Below, piece by piece: positions 20,977 through 31,600 of a stretch of DNA of 64,000 bases. Within the stretch, counting starts at the first letter, position 1. The number at the start of each line of letters is the position of its first letter. The stretch is from Oscarella lobularis. Taxonomy: Eukaryota > Porifera > Homoscleromorpha > Homosclerophorida > Oscarellidae. A program made the translations under genes and the position numbers. The stretch lies in contig NC_089184.1 in assembly GCF_947507565.1 (NCBI RefSeq), positions 248,001 to 312,000 on the forward strand, given 5' to 3'. The notes below the pieces were generated by a model. That model saw only the letters and a list, made by a program, of their open reading frames with translations, did not search any database and was not told the DNA's origin.

Positions 20977-22945
20977 ATGGCACAAGATCGACGAGCTCGA
21001 CCCCAGCAGCAGTCCTATAGGTCGAATCTGCTCGAAAACGACGAGAATGATGCTGTCATAAACATTCTGGGATCAAAACTAGTAGTGAGGCTTCGTTTTG
21101 GGAACCCGGCGATTGACGAGAGTAAAACGCCCATCTCAAATCGCAGATTCTCTCGTCGAGCGTTGCTCAACTGCTCTTCGCTTCGCCGGATCCGCGCAAC
21201 TGGACGAAACATCGCACCGGAGTCATCTGCTTCGTCAAGGATATGGCGAAAAAATCCTATTTCATACGAATGATCGATCTCCACGTAAGAACCACTCGAT
21301 CATTCTTCTTCTGCTTTTTATATCACACTTAGGCGCGCGTTGTCGCTTTCGATCAAGAACTGTACGAACAGATTCGCTACAATCCAGCCAAAGAACATTT
21401 CCATATGTTTCCTGGTGACGTAAGGAATTCGATGACTTCGAACGCTCACGTGACGTGACTCCTCCCTTTTTTAGAAACACACTGTTGGCCTAAATTTTGC
21501 CGATTCGCGCGAAGCAGATCACTTCAAGAACGAAGTGATGACGAAAATTAATCAATATAAACAAAAACTTGGTACACACATTCTTGTATCAATAGATTAA
21601 TTAATTAATTGATTGATTTTTGTAGCGAATCGACAACAGAGAAGAGCGGCTCCTTCGGCTCCAGCTCCAGCTTTGCCTTCTTCATCGGCTCCCCCTCCGC
21701 CGCCACCAGCTGCGGCGCCGTCGCAGAGCGGCGGAAATGTGTCAATTCCGCCGAGCGTTACAAGTGGGCCTTCGGCTGTGAACGTGAAAATGAAAGGGGA
21801 AAAAGGAACAGTGAGAGCGGCGAAGGGTGCACGTAAGAGAATCAATAAAAGTGATATATCAGGTCCAAGCAATTTCCAGTAAGGAGTATATAGAATTAGT
21901 ATTATTAATCTTCACCATCTGTGTACAACCTAGGCACGTGCAACACATTGGCTTCGATCCTCAAAAGGGATTCGATACAAACAACTTGGACAATAATTGG
22001 CGCAAACTCTTCGATCAAGTCGGCGTCACAAAGGACCAACTCGAAGACAAAGAAACTGCCCAATTCATCTACGATTTCGTCCAGAAACAGGGTGGCATCG
22101 AAGCGGCGCTCCAGAAACCTCAACAAGGTTCGTTAGCTCCCGCTGCTGCTGCGCCGCCGCCGCCACCGCCCATGGGTAACCCTCACATACGTTCCGCTGC
22201 TCCCGCTCCTCCCACACGCCGTGGAGCGCCTCCACCGCCGCCACCGAATCGCGGCAGTAGCGCCGGTCCTCCTCCACCACCGCCAACTCGCGGTGGACCA
22301 CCACCGCCTCCTCCAATGAGAGGCGGTCCACCTCCTCCGCCTCATATGGGTGCAAGATCTGGCCCTCCGCCTCCACCTCCCATGGGCGGCGGCGGTGGAC
22401 CTGTCCCACCGCCGCCACCGCCTCCTCCTGGGCCTCCTCCACCGCCCAGTGCTGGTCCTCCACCGCCGCCCCCTATGGGTGGCGGACCTCCACCTCCGCC
22501 GCCAATTTCTGGTGGTGGCGGCGGCGGAGGTCGGTCTGATTTGCTTGCGTCGATTCGGGCGGGCGCTTCACTCCAGAAAGTGGATGTTAATGAAATCAGG
22601 CCGGCGTCTACTGGAGATTCGAGGGGAGACTTGCTTGCTGCTATTAGAAAGGGGAAAAATTTGAAAACTGTGAGAAGGAAGGACATTGTTTATTTTCCTC
22701 TATTGATTGAGTTTTGATGTTTAGGTTACGGATGATGAAAGGAGTCCTCCTCCTTCAGGCGATGAAGGACTCAGTGGCATGGCAGGTGCTCTTGCAAGGG
22801 CTTTGGCTGATAGATCTCGAGCCATACAAGTCTCAGGTAATTTCTACAGTATGTATTTTTTTCTGGGTGAAGTAATCTCTTTTGCTTAGATGAGGAAGAT
22901 GACGATTTTGACGAAGACGATGATGACGAAGAATGGGACGATTAG
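20977..22945 (+). CDS. WASL: WASP/N-WASP actin nucleation-promoting factor
   Basis: This protein links Cdc42 signals to Arp2/3-driven actin assembly. Exons are 20977-21084, 21147-21284, 21333-21419, 21475-21571, 21626-21878, 21934-22669, 22725-22836 and 22890-22945. All phases match, giving 528 residues. Domains in order: a WH1 domain (PDPRNWTKHRTGVICFVKD, HFHMFPGD, GLNFADSREADHFKNEV), a basic region (KGARKRINKSD), a CRIB/GTPase-binding segment (ISGPSNFQHVQHIGFDPQKG), a long proline-rich region, two WH2 motifs (RSDLLASIRAGASLQKV and RGDLLAAIRKGKNLKTV), and an acidic tail ending DDDDEEWDD with the conserved tryptophan. Two WH2 motifs are typical of N-WASP. The symbol marks the family; WAS and WASL split later in vertebrates. 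Confidence 0.96.
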
Positions 22946-23070
22946 TATGTAGTGCGGTTACCTGTTCGTGTGCCGGCGTGTGTCGGGAGTTTGTCAACCG
23001 GAAGTTTTACTTAGCGCACGCCGCACGTTCGATCTTCTCCCGGCCTCGTTCTCTAGAATTACGATCTCCC

Positions 23071-23438
23071 ATGGCTACTCAGATGCACTTCGAAGCTCGA
23101 AGAAGGCAATACATGCTCGACAAAGCGCAAGAGCATCGACAACGCCTGGAAAAAGTGCGCGAAGACGACCGCGAAAGTTTTGTTTACTCGGATGCACTTC
23201 TTAGGAAAACGAAAACGATCGTCCATCGACGTCGCAACAGTCGAATCGCCAGCGACCCGTCGACGAAGAAGCGGCAAAGAACATGTACAAGGAGCTGAAG
23301 CGACAAGAGAAAGCTCTGAGAAACAATTGCCTCGTCATGGGCCCAATCGAAAAATACACGGATGACGAGACGGTGCGGGCAAAGATCATCGAAATGGAAA
23401 AGACAGATAAAGGCATCGGGGTCGACGACTTCGAATGA
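23071..23438 (+). CDS. Small charged coiled-coil protein
   Basis: I do not recognise it. Exon 1 (23071-23154) and exon 2 (23205-23438), joined across a 50-bp GTGCGC...TTCTTAG intron, give 105 residues in frame. The protein opens MATQMHFEARRRQYMLDKAQ, is rich in Lys/Arg/Glu/Gln, and has a helical second half including KNMYKELKRQEKALRNN, ending KGIGVDDFE. It lies 125 bp after the WASP stop in the same direction. No signal peptide or membrane segment. Confidence 0.55.
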
Positions 23439-23567
23439 ATGAATGAATGAATAAAAACACGTGACGTGAGGTTTGCAATGAAATATTTTTTGTTAGGAGT
23501 GGAAGTGACAAAAACGAAAGAGGAGAAGAGGAGAGGGAGGGGGAAAAAATCGAGTGTTTTGCGTGCT

Positions 23568-24378
23568 CTAGTCCTGCTTGTCTGACTTCTCTCCAGACAA
23601 CATGTGAGAGACGGCTTCCTTGGTTATAGCTGTTCCAGCTTGCGATGCCACCGATTCTCCTTCTTCTTTCACTTTGGCCGCCAATTTCTTTGCATCGGCT
23701 ATACCCTTATCGACTTTCTTTTCGTATTTCAAAAAGTAAGGCCGAACGATGCGATCATAGATAACCTTCGATCCATTGCTGGTTACAGGAACCATGCACC
23801 AGACGAGGAACAAACACTAAGGGAGGGTAAGGGGCAAAGAATTAAAAATCATTGGCCTCCCCGGTGTCAAGGATTATTATAGCAAGTTATTCGATTCCGA
23901 ACCTTGATGAGAAAATAGAATGGCATCCACGAGAGCAGGATGTCGGAAAAGAATTCGATGACAGTGAAAACGGCGAAGACGACCCAATAGGTGAGCCATT
24001 GGACGTCGTCATCCTTATCCTCCGTTTCGAGCGCCTTGCATCTAAAGTACGAGCGAGCGAAAGCGAGTGCGAGTGCCATTGCCGTCATTTCGACTTACGA
24101 TCGGTAAGCGGGGTAAATGACGCCAATGAAGTTGCACAGAAGTGCCGCGGCGTAGCCGAAGAGGAGATAGAAGCCGATTAAGCATCCGGCAGCTTAGAAA
24201 AGGTTCGCGATCGTAGGGAAACGCTTTTTTCGTCGCCGCGTGTAGTCTACCTACCGTATGCTTGGTAGATCTTCGGTATCTTGAATCGGGCTTCGGCCAT
24301 GCCCATCGCTTTGGTCACTGGGTTGTCCTGAGCGAGGAATTTGTCGAGGTTTTCGCGAATTGCTTTAGCTGTCGACAT
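23568..24378 (-). CDS. REEP5: REEP5/6-type ER-shaping protein (TB2/DP1/HVA22)
   Basis: REEP5/6 proteins insert hairpins that curve ER tubules. Four minus-strand exons are visible: start [15 protein letters not shown] (ATG 24378), then [19 protein letters not shown] with YPAY, then [20 protein letters not shown] and [14 protein letters not shown], then [35 protein letters not shown] and an amphipathic tail ending GEKSDKQD at 23568. The order and the [12 protein letters not shown] and RPxFLK motifs are diagnostic. It points the same way as the downstream M8 gene. Choice between REEP5 and REEP6 is not possible. Confidence 0.92.
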
Positions 24379-24501
24379 CTTCAATCCGGGATCGCGTGGA
24401 ATGCCCCGTCTTCGCCCCGAAAAAGGAAGGAAGCTCGCAAAGTAAACCACACGTCCCCAATCATCAAATAATCATTGTAGACCAATTTATAAGTGCTAAT
24501 G

Positions 24502-27015
24502 CTAAGAATCTTCTGCAAACAGTTCTACTTCGTCCGCTACGCTACCACGCTGACTACTCGCTTTCGCAGGAGAAAATTGATACTGTCCTACGGAAGCCTG
24601 AACGGGATACGGAGGTCTCGGCGCCTCCGGCCGTACACGAAAAGGAGGAGGTGCCTGTTGCTGTGGCAACCTTTGCTGCTGCTGCTGTCGTCCTTCTCGC
24701 CCGTTTCCCTGGCGCTGAGTGCGTCGCATCTCCTCCCTCTTCTGTTTCCGGCGCTCCGCCGGATCGGTCTTCATGCTCGACGTCTTGCTCAGACCGCCGC
24801 ACTTGAGCACCCATATGAGAATGAAGACCATGCCTAGAGCAGCGAGAAGCGTGAAAACGTAGTTCAATATGACTTGCGCCGTCCATCGAAATGAATTATC
24901 GATGGCCGGATCGCCGCTGTCTTCCGGCAAATATTCGCCCACGCCTTCGACGTTCGAACACGATTCGCCGCCGAAACCGGAATGACAAGAACAATTCAAA
25001 TCTACGCGAGAAAAATAATAAAATAAAATAAATGACTAAATTTTGATTACTTTTGCAGGTGCCCCTATGATTACAATTCGAAGGACAACCATAGACTCCT
25101 CCACAAATGACGTCATAGGGAGGACACTCCAATTGGACTTCATATCTGTTCCCTACAGGCGAAGTGAAGTCAATATTGACTGTTTTCATTTCCTTGCTGC
25201 ACGTGTATTCGGTTCCAGCGACGTCGATGGTCAGCGTTTCGTCTTTGAGACATTGGATGACGTAGCATCCACTTCCAATGTGATCGTGCTGCTCGAACGA
25301 CACCTGCTTCTCACCGTTGTACATCCACGGCGAAGCAAAATTGACGCATGACGACTGCAAGCCATATCGTTCCTAAAGAAACAATCCCTTCATCTATTTG
25401 AGTGATCCTAATAAACTTACGAGAAAATCATTGCTCGATGGAACAGCTGACGCATTCTTACAGTCAAACAATTTCAGTTTTCCGCCGCCGCCGCGTCTTA
25501 CCGGCTTCCAGTACGGACAATAATCCATATAAAAATCGGCGGATGCGTAGCGTTCAAAGTCAGCCAATTCAGCGCCGTCAAACGTTTGTGAAAAATAAAC
25601 GTACTTGCTGTCAACGTTTTGCGATTGTTTTTGCAGGTGGCTTTCGCCAACGTAACGATGTCCTACGGAACAGCGCGTCATTCGACTGACGTCCTCACCT
25701 AGAACACCGGTAAAGGGATAATCGTTTGGTGGAGTCAATGATGATTGGCTGGCAACAGCGGCGGAACGGAGACCCCATCGTAATTGATTCACAGAAGCTG
25801 ATTTTCGCCACGCGTCGTCGAATTGCTTCTGCGCGTCGCGCACGGCTTCGCCGTGCGAGAGCATGAAACCGAGGCAATTATCAGTGACAAAATTACAGCC
25901 GAGTCCCTGACCCCACGTCAATTGTTCGGCTTTTTTGAAATCGATTTCATACCAGCCGGTATCGTTGAGAAGAGCGAGTGTGAGTTGTGAGACGACGGCA
26001 CCCGGCGGAGGATCGGGGGTCATCAGTTCGCCCCAAGCGATACGTTGATTCCAGTAGGGTAGAGGAGATGATGACGTACTTGTAGCGAGAAGCATTCCAG
26101 CGAGGGAAGGACAAGCGTAATGATTGCGAGCTGCAGACTGAACAGTTGGTGCTATAAAGACGTATTCGCTGTTAGGAACGTGTCCGAACTGAATGAGAGA
26201 GAAAAAAGGGTGAATAATGTCACAATATAGAACGCTTTTTTTACCTTTCCTGACGATTGTGCTATAGTCCAATTAGATCGAACGTTGTCAGCGTGTTGCG
26301 ACCAATCAGGATACAAATCGACGGAAAATCCCAATAATTTAATCATCTCACGCAGCAACAATCCAAAATAATATTCAAAGTATTCGACGCCGCTGTGAAG
26401 ATCAGCATAGGGACAGATGTTGATATTTCCGGCAATGGGACGACGAAGACCATCGCTCTGTTGTCGACACGACGAAGACGTAAAGACGACTCCGGAGGCG
26501 CAATCCGATCCATTGACAGCCGTCACATATAGCAAATAATCCTTATTGGCGACGCCGGGCGGCAAGACGTCGTCGACGCACTCGAAACAGCGCGGGCACA
26601 CTTCGCTGAAGAAACCGCAACGTCGACACAAGCCCAAATGATCGGGAGGAACGGACGCCTCGCCGCACCGCGTCATCGTCGCGCACGCGTCCACGCACGC
26701 CGTCTTATCGGCCGTTAGACCTTTCGCGCCGCAATCGGGCGAAAGTCGAATGGGTTCGTGGTCCGTCGAAACGCGCAGGCGTTCGAGAAGCCAATGGGCG
26801 AGCGTTGGAACGAGCGTTCGCTTTACGTCGTTGACGAATCGAGCGTCGATGATGTTGTTTAGCGATTTGTCGTCGTATGTGACGTCGAGACGATAGGCGA
26901 CGATGTCCGTGGGCGCTCGGCGTTGAATCGATCGCGAGGCGACGCGGGCGGCCGAGAAGGCCAAGAGAACGACGATCAGACGTATGTCTACCCGCCACAA
27001 AATAGACGACGTCAT
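24502..27015 (-). CDS. LMLN: Leishmanolysin-like (M8) pseudopeptidase, membrane anchored
   Basis: Exons 27015-26245, 26188-25421, 25372-25051 and 25001-24502 join in frame. The protein has a signal peptide (IRLIVVLLAFSAARVAS) and the M8 Cys-rich ectodomain, with NINICPY, CPSLAGMLL, the Met-turn region ELMTP, and GWYEIDFKKAEQLTWGQGLG. An EGF-like module follows (CPSNCNHRGTC, CSCHSGFGGESC), then a membrane segment (VFTLLAALGMVFILIWVL) and a Gln/Pro/Arg-rich cytoplasmic tail. Active M8 enzymes have HExxHxxGF; here the position reads REMIKLLGF, losing both His and placing Glu in an altered context. The downstream third-His site reads LPYWNQR. Zinc catalysis is therefore not expected. It may serve as a scaffold or adhesion protein. 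The symbol marks the closest animal family. Confidence 0.85.
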
Positions 27016-27377
27016 TCTTTTTCTCTTCAGAATGATTGCATGCCTTTCTTTCCTCTCTGCGTTTTTCGTTCGACTCGACTGCGCGTGCGCGCCATCTACT
27101 CTCCATTCGGCGAATCAATGGCTTCGTTCTACGTCGTCAGTGGCTAAAGAAGGAGCTTGTTTTTTCTTCTCATTAGTGCTTCACTATCTCTCATCGTCTC
27201 GGTCATACTGAAATGACTGCGTGGCTAGTCTACTTCCGCGTTATTTCCGAGTTTACTACGTAAAAAGGCTTTTACTGTGCAATGCGCTGTGGCCTTGTCT
27301 AGAAGCCCGCAGGGCAGTTCTGGGGTCGTTCTGTTTCAAGTCGCATCCGGGCTTTGGTCACGTGGGAAAGGAAACGA
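27016..27377. promoter_or_regulatory. Divergent intergenic region between the M8 gene and AAGAB
   Basis: 362 bp separate the start codons. A CACGTG E-box lies at 27359-27364, just upstream of AAGAB. I see no TATA box at a useful distance and no conserved open frame. Confidence 0.35.
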
Positions 27378-28573
27378 ATGGCTTCGTCCAGAGACGTCGT
27401 TTTGATCGCGAATTGCAGCCGAAACATCGATCCATTACAACTAGCCAAAGGTAAATAGACTGCACTTCACCTTAGTCATGTGTCCATTCGCTGTTTTATC
27501 TCCTATCGCAGACGTCTGCGATGTTCGCGACCATTCGAACGCAACCAAACACGAAGACGGGCTCACGTCATTCAGCTGGAAAATCGACAATAAGTATTAC
27601 AGTGCAGACGTCGAAATCGTCGTCGTTTCGACGTCAGCCAACCTGCCTTCATTCGACCACGCCCTCTTCAACAGCGTCGACGGTTTGGTCCTTCTCTTCG
27701 ATCCCAATGAGGTATGACTGCCTGTCAATATTATTAATTTTATTAGCCTATGTCTGATTTTGAAGCCGACGACTTTTGAAGAAACGAAACGTTGGCTTCG
27801 GTTTGTGGAGAAACAGGAACCAAACGTTCTTTTGCTTGTCTGTAATCAATTCAATGATGAGGACGATGCTAGTGGTGTCGAGCGAGACGTTGCACTGCAG
27901 TGGTGCGTCCATCATTCCTTCGAGCTCGTCGAATTGAAAGCAGAGGATGGAGGTATTGCAAGGATTACTGAAGCGTTACAAAGTAACACGTGGTCTGGAA
28001 TGAGCATGAAAGGTGACGTAGTACAGGGAAGAGAATGACGAGACATTGATTCTGTTTCTTAGGTGAATCTTCCCCGTCACAAAATGCAAAAGATCCTCAG
28101 GCAGTGGTACACATTTTCTCTTTAGAAACAAAACATTTCCTATGTTATATTTATAGGATAAAGAGGCAACGAACTCTGATGGTGTTGTTTCCAGTCGAAA
28201 CGTGGCCGAAAGTCTTGATGAGAAAGGTAAGAAAAGGCGTTGATGCTGTGCTCGTTTGCATCGCTGGTGGTACCTTAGATTCCGGCGATTTGACGTTGGA
28301 AGAAGGAGAATCGTTCGAGAGCTTGTTTGGGAAAATGAGATCGATGAAAGGTTACATTTTCGTGTGACCACTGTCACACATCAGCACAACGTTGTATCCG
28401 TAGAAAAAGCCGCCACTTTGCCAGATGAAGAAAGGAGACAGTATGCCGAAAAGGTGAACAAATGAGAAATAATTATCTCCTTATGACTTGTCTCTTTTCA
28501 GGTTGCTTTGGCTTTTTGGCATGCCATGGGCGGCGATGAAGACGAAGTTAAAGGAATAGACGATCTCACCTGA
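27378..28573 (+). CDS. AAGAB: Alpha- and gamma-adaptin-binding protein p34
   Basis: AAGAB is an assembly chaperone for the AP1 and AP2 clathrin adaptors. Exon 1 (27378-27450) encodes MASSRDVVLIANCSRNIDPL. Exon 2 from 27512 has the hallmark SWKIDNKYYSADVEI, then VDGLVLLFDPNE. The next exon has WLRFVEKQEPNVLLLVCNQF, CVHHSFELVELKAED and GIARITEALQSNTWSGMSMK. C-terminal exons carry LTLEEGESFESLFGKMRSMK, AATLPDEERRQYAEKV and VALAFWHAMGGDEDEVKGID, ending at TGA 28571-28573. Each block has a counterpart in the same order in human AAGAB. NBAS starts 75 bp downstream in the same direction. Confidence 0.93.
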
Positions 28574-28626
28574 CAAGCGATTGAATGAATACATATTAGT
28601 TTAGGGTATTAAAATACATTGTGTAG

Positions 28627-28636
28627 ACATACGGGA
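28627..28636 (+). promoter_or_regulatory. ACATACGGGA motif upstream of NBAS
   Basis: ACATACGGGA ends 12 bases before the NBAS start codon. Near-identical motifs occur upstream of PMF1 (38366-38375) and KHDC4 (54329-54338). The shared core CATACGGGA suggests an initiator or transcription-factor site. Confidence 0.4.
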
Positions 28637-28648
28637 CTCGGCGATGCG

Positions 28649-31600
28649 ATGGATCCCATTTTGTACGATCTTCTTCTTATCGATGACTGGAACGACGACG
28701 AAGGAGACGGAAAAGTAATGGTGAACGTTTAATCGCCGCAATAGGTGACAGCTATTCGCAGAAAAGCGAAGAAACGAGCCAACGTCAAACAATCCTAGAA
28801 AAACTCTCTTTTTTGAGCAAAGGTAGGACTATACGAGCTCTTTTCCAAACGATTAAACATTTTTGTTGACTCTCAGATGCCTTCGACTTCGCTTCGAGCG
28901 TATTTGGCGGCAGACTCGCGACTCGCATTCGCGAGTCTCTCGTCGCTCGAATCGAGAACAATATCCCTTGGAGCCTCGCCTTAGCCGAGTAAGCACATAT
29001 AAGAACAAACGCGAGAGTCAAACATATACTGTTCGACCCAGAAACGGTCACAATTTGGCTTTAATTCGAGAAGCGGAAATCGAAATTCGATCAGCACGTG
29101 ACCGGTTCAATAGTGTAGCAATTGTCCAAGGTCAGCAAAAAAGACGTAGTTGAAAATTTAAAAAAAATTGACGGTGACGCAGTGTCGCCTGATTCTCATC
29201 CAAAATGGTCTCAATCATCATGGAGTCCTGATGGATCCCTTTTGGTTATCCTATCTAGGTAGAATTTTTCATAAGTACAGTCCTTTTAATTAAACAGTGT
29301 TTCGTTCTCTTATAGTTTGGGTGGGGTGTGTATTGTATCAGATACGGGGCAGTTGCTTGTTAGCATCTCCAGTGAGACGACTAGATTTGATTTTCGCAAG
29401 GCTCCAGCTGGAATAGCATTTCTTCCGTGTCAAAAGGGAACCCAAGGGTATAACAATATATTTAATCATTTAGAAATACTTATCTTTACCTCTTCCTATA
29501 GGCTTTATGAGCTTGTGACAATCAGCTATGGCGGACTACTGCGAAATTATCTTATAAGGTAATAATAATAATTAAATCAACGTTCCCAAAGTATTTAATT
29601 TTAGGTCTCGTTCTGAGTGCATTCTGCAACACACGTTTTCCTTCTCGGATTACTTGCCGGGCTTTGTTGGCTCCTTTGCCTACTCGCCATCTCACCGTCT
29701 CCTCTTCGTTGGAAGCTGCAGTTCCAAAGCAGACGATAGCACGAGCGTTGTATCGTCCGTCAGCTCGTGGCGGATCCTCGACGGCGCTCCTTATTACGTC
29801 AAGGGTTTGACGTCAGCAGAAGGATTCAAAGTGAAGAAATCACAAGCTATTGATATAGTATTATACATCCTATGTTTGCTCTAGAAAAAAGCGTTCTTTT
29901 CATCGTTTTTCTCCAAGTCAACGAATCTCGTTAGTTGTTTCGATATGATTAGGGCTTCCTCTTTTATTTTTCTACGCGCCAGGATCTCGTTTTTCGAATG
30001 GGTCTTTCTCCCGACGGCAATCGGTTGGCTACTCTGGATTGCCTTGGCCAATTGACCGTCTGGCATCTTCCCTCGCTGACAAAGTACCACGAATGGAATT
30101 ACGAAAGCCAGGCAAGGAAAATAGTGTCTAAGTATTATTTATATATTCTCTACGCGTAGCTGGATCTTTTACACGAAAATCAGCAGAGCAAAAAATGTAA
30201 AAATGACGTTTATATATCGCAATAATTCGAATTAAATTCATTGATTTAGTTGAGGATTATTTCGTGAGCATTCAGTGGTGGTCAAACGAAGTAATACCAC
30301 ACATAGTAGACCCATTAGAAAAGAGTATGACTGTTCCTCTCTCTCTCCTAGGCATTGATCCTCACTCAAAAATCAGGATTAGTGACAGTCGTCTCAGTTA
30401 ATAACGAAACGTAGAATAAATCAAATGATTAAATAGAAACTAGTCTAAATTTTTTTCTCATAGGCTCACTAGTCTATTTGAAGCGTCGGAGCATTTCGAA
30501 TCGGGCTGCCATATCACGTCAACGACCAATAGGGGCTTCTTTATTCTCGACGTACGTACAGTAGAGATATTTCATGACGATATTGACAGTTGCACTTCTC
30601 ACAGTGCGAAGGAAAAGTCAAGCGAAGATTGACGCAGCTCTTCGTCGTCAGTGACGACGAGAAAAACGAAGACGACGATTTCGATCGAGACGAATCGTTC
30701 CTGAAACGAACAATCAAACAAGTAAGTAGATTTCCTAAACTTTGATTTCAAAAAAACGTAGACTTTTCTAGATTCTTTACTTTCTTACTGATAACAATAG
30801 ATTCAGGCCAGCTAGCCAGTTGTCATCGCAACAAAGCGTCAAACGCTTGTATCATCTCTCCTTTCTACAGTCCATGACGCCAAAAGAATTATTCGACAGA
30901 AAAGTATAATGACTATATATAGGCACGTGAGTGATTTCCTACTTGATTGATTTTTTCGCGCGTAGCTTGAACAGGAGCATTATGGCGATGCCATTGCTCT
31001 CGCTCAGCGATTCAATTTGGATACGGATCTCGTCTATAAAACGCAATGGAAGGCTTGCGAGAACATTTCCAAGGCATCAATATCTGATTATTTGGTGCGG
31101 AAAAGCGTGCACTTTTGACGATGAAAAGACGTGTTTTTCTATTTCTTAGGCGAAAGTTTCTGATGATGCTTGGGTTATTAGGGAGTGTTTGTCGAGAATA
31201 CCAGACAACTTCAATGCAGCGAAAGAACTGGTACTATACGGTTTAGAAAAAACAGAAAGCACTGTCGGAAATGACGACGAGAAACTTAGGTACATAAGTC
31301 ACTATCTCGCCTTTTTACGTCATATTTTTCAGTCTTACCGCTGAGCAAATTCATCTCTGTCGATGCCGTCGCAAGTTTTTGATCTATTCCGATAGACTAC
31401 TAACGTTTCAGGTGATTGTTCCTTTATCTTATATTATCTTCGCTGTTATTTCTACTGTAGGAAATTCTCGGTGGTCCTCGCTTTGTTGACGAACGTTTCA
31501 GCGCGGAGAAGTACCGTCAGTTTCGAACGAAAGATGCTCTAGAGCTTGCTATCACATACGCTCAAGTACGAGCTGTCTATCTCTATTATTTTAGTCACTT

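Noticed and set aside
22065..22686. Long antisense open frames opposite the WASP proline-rich region
   Set aside because: They are Gly/Trp/Val-rich mirror products of CCN codons; the sense strand has matching exon phases and clear domains.
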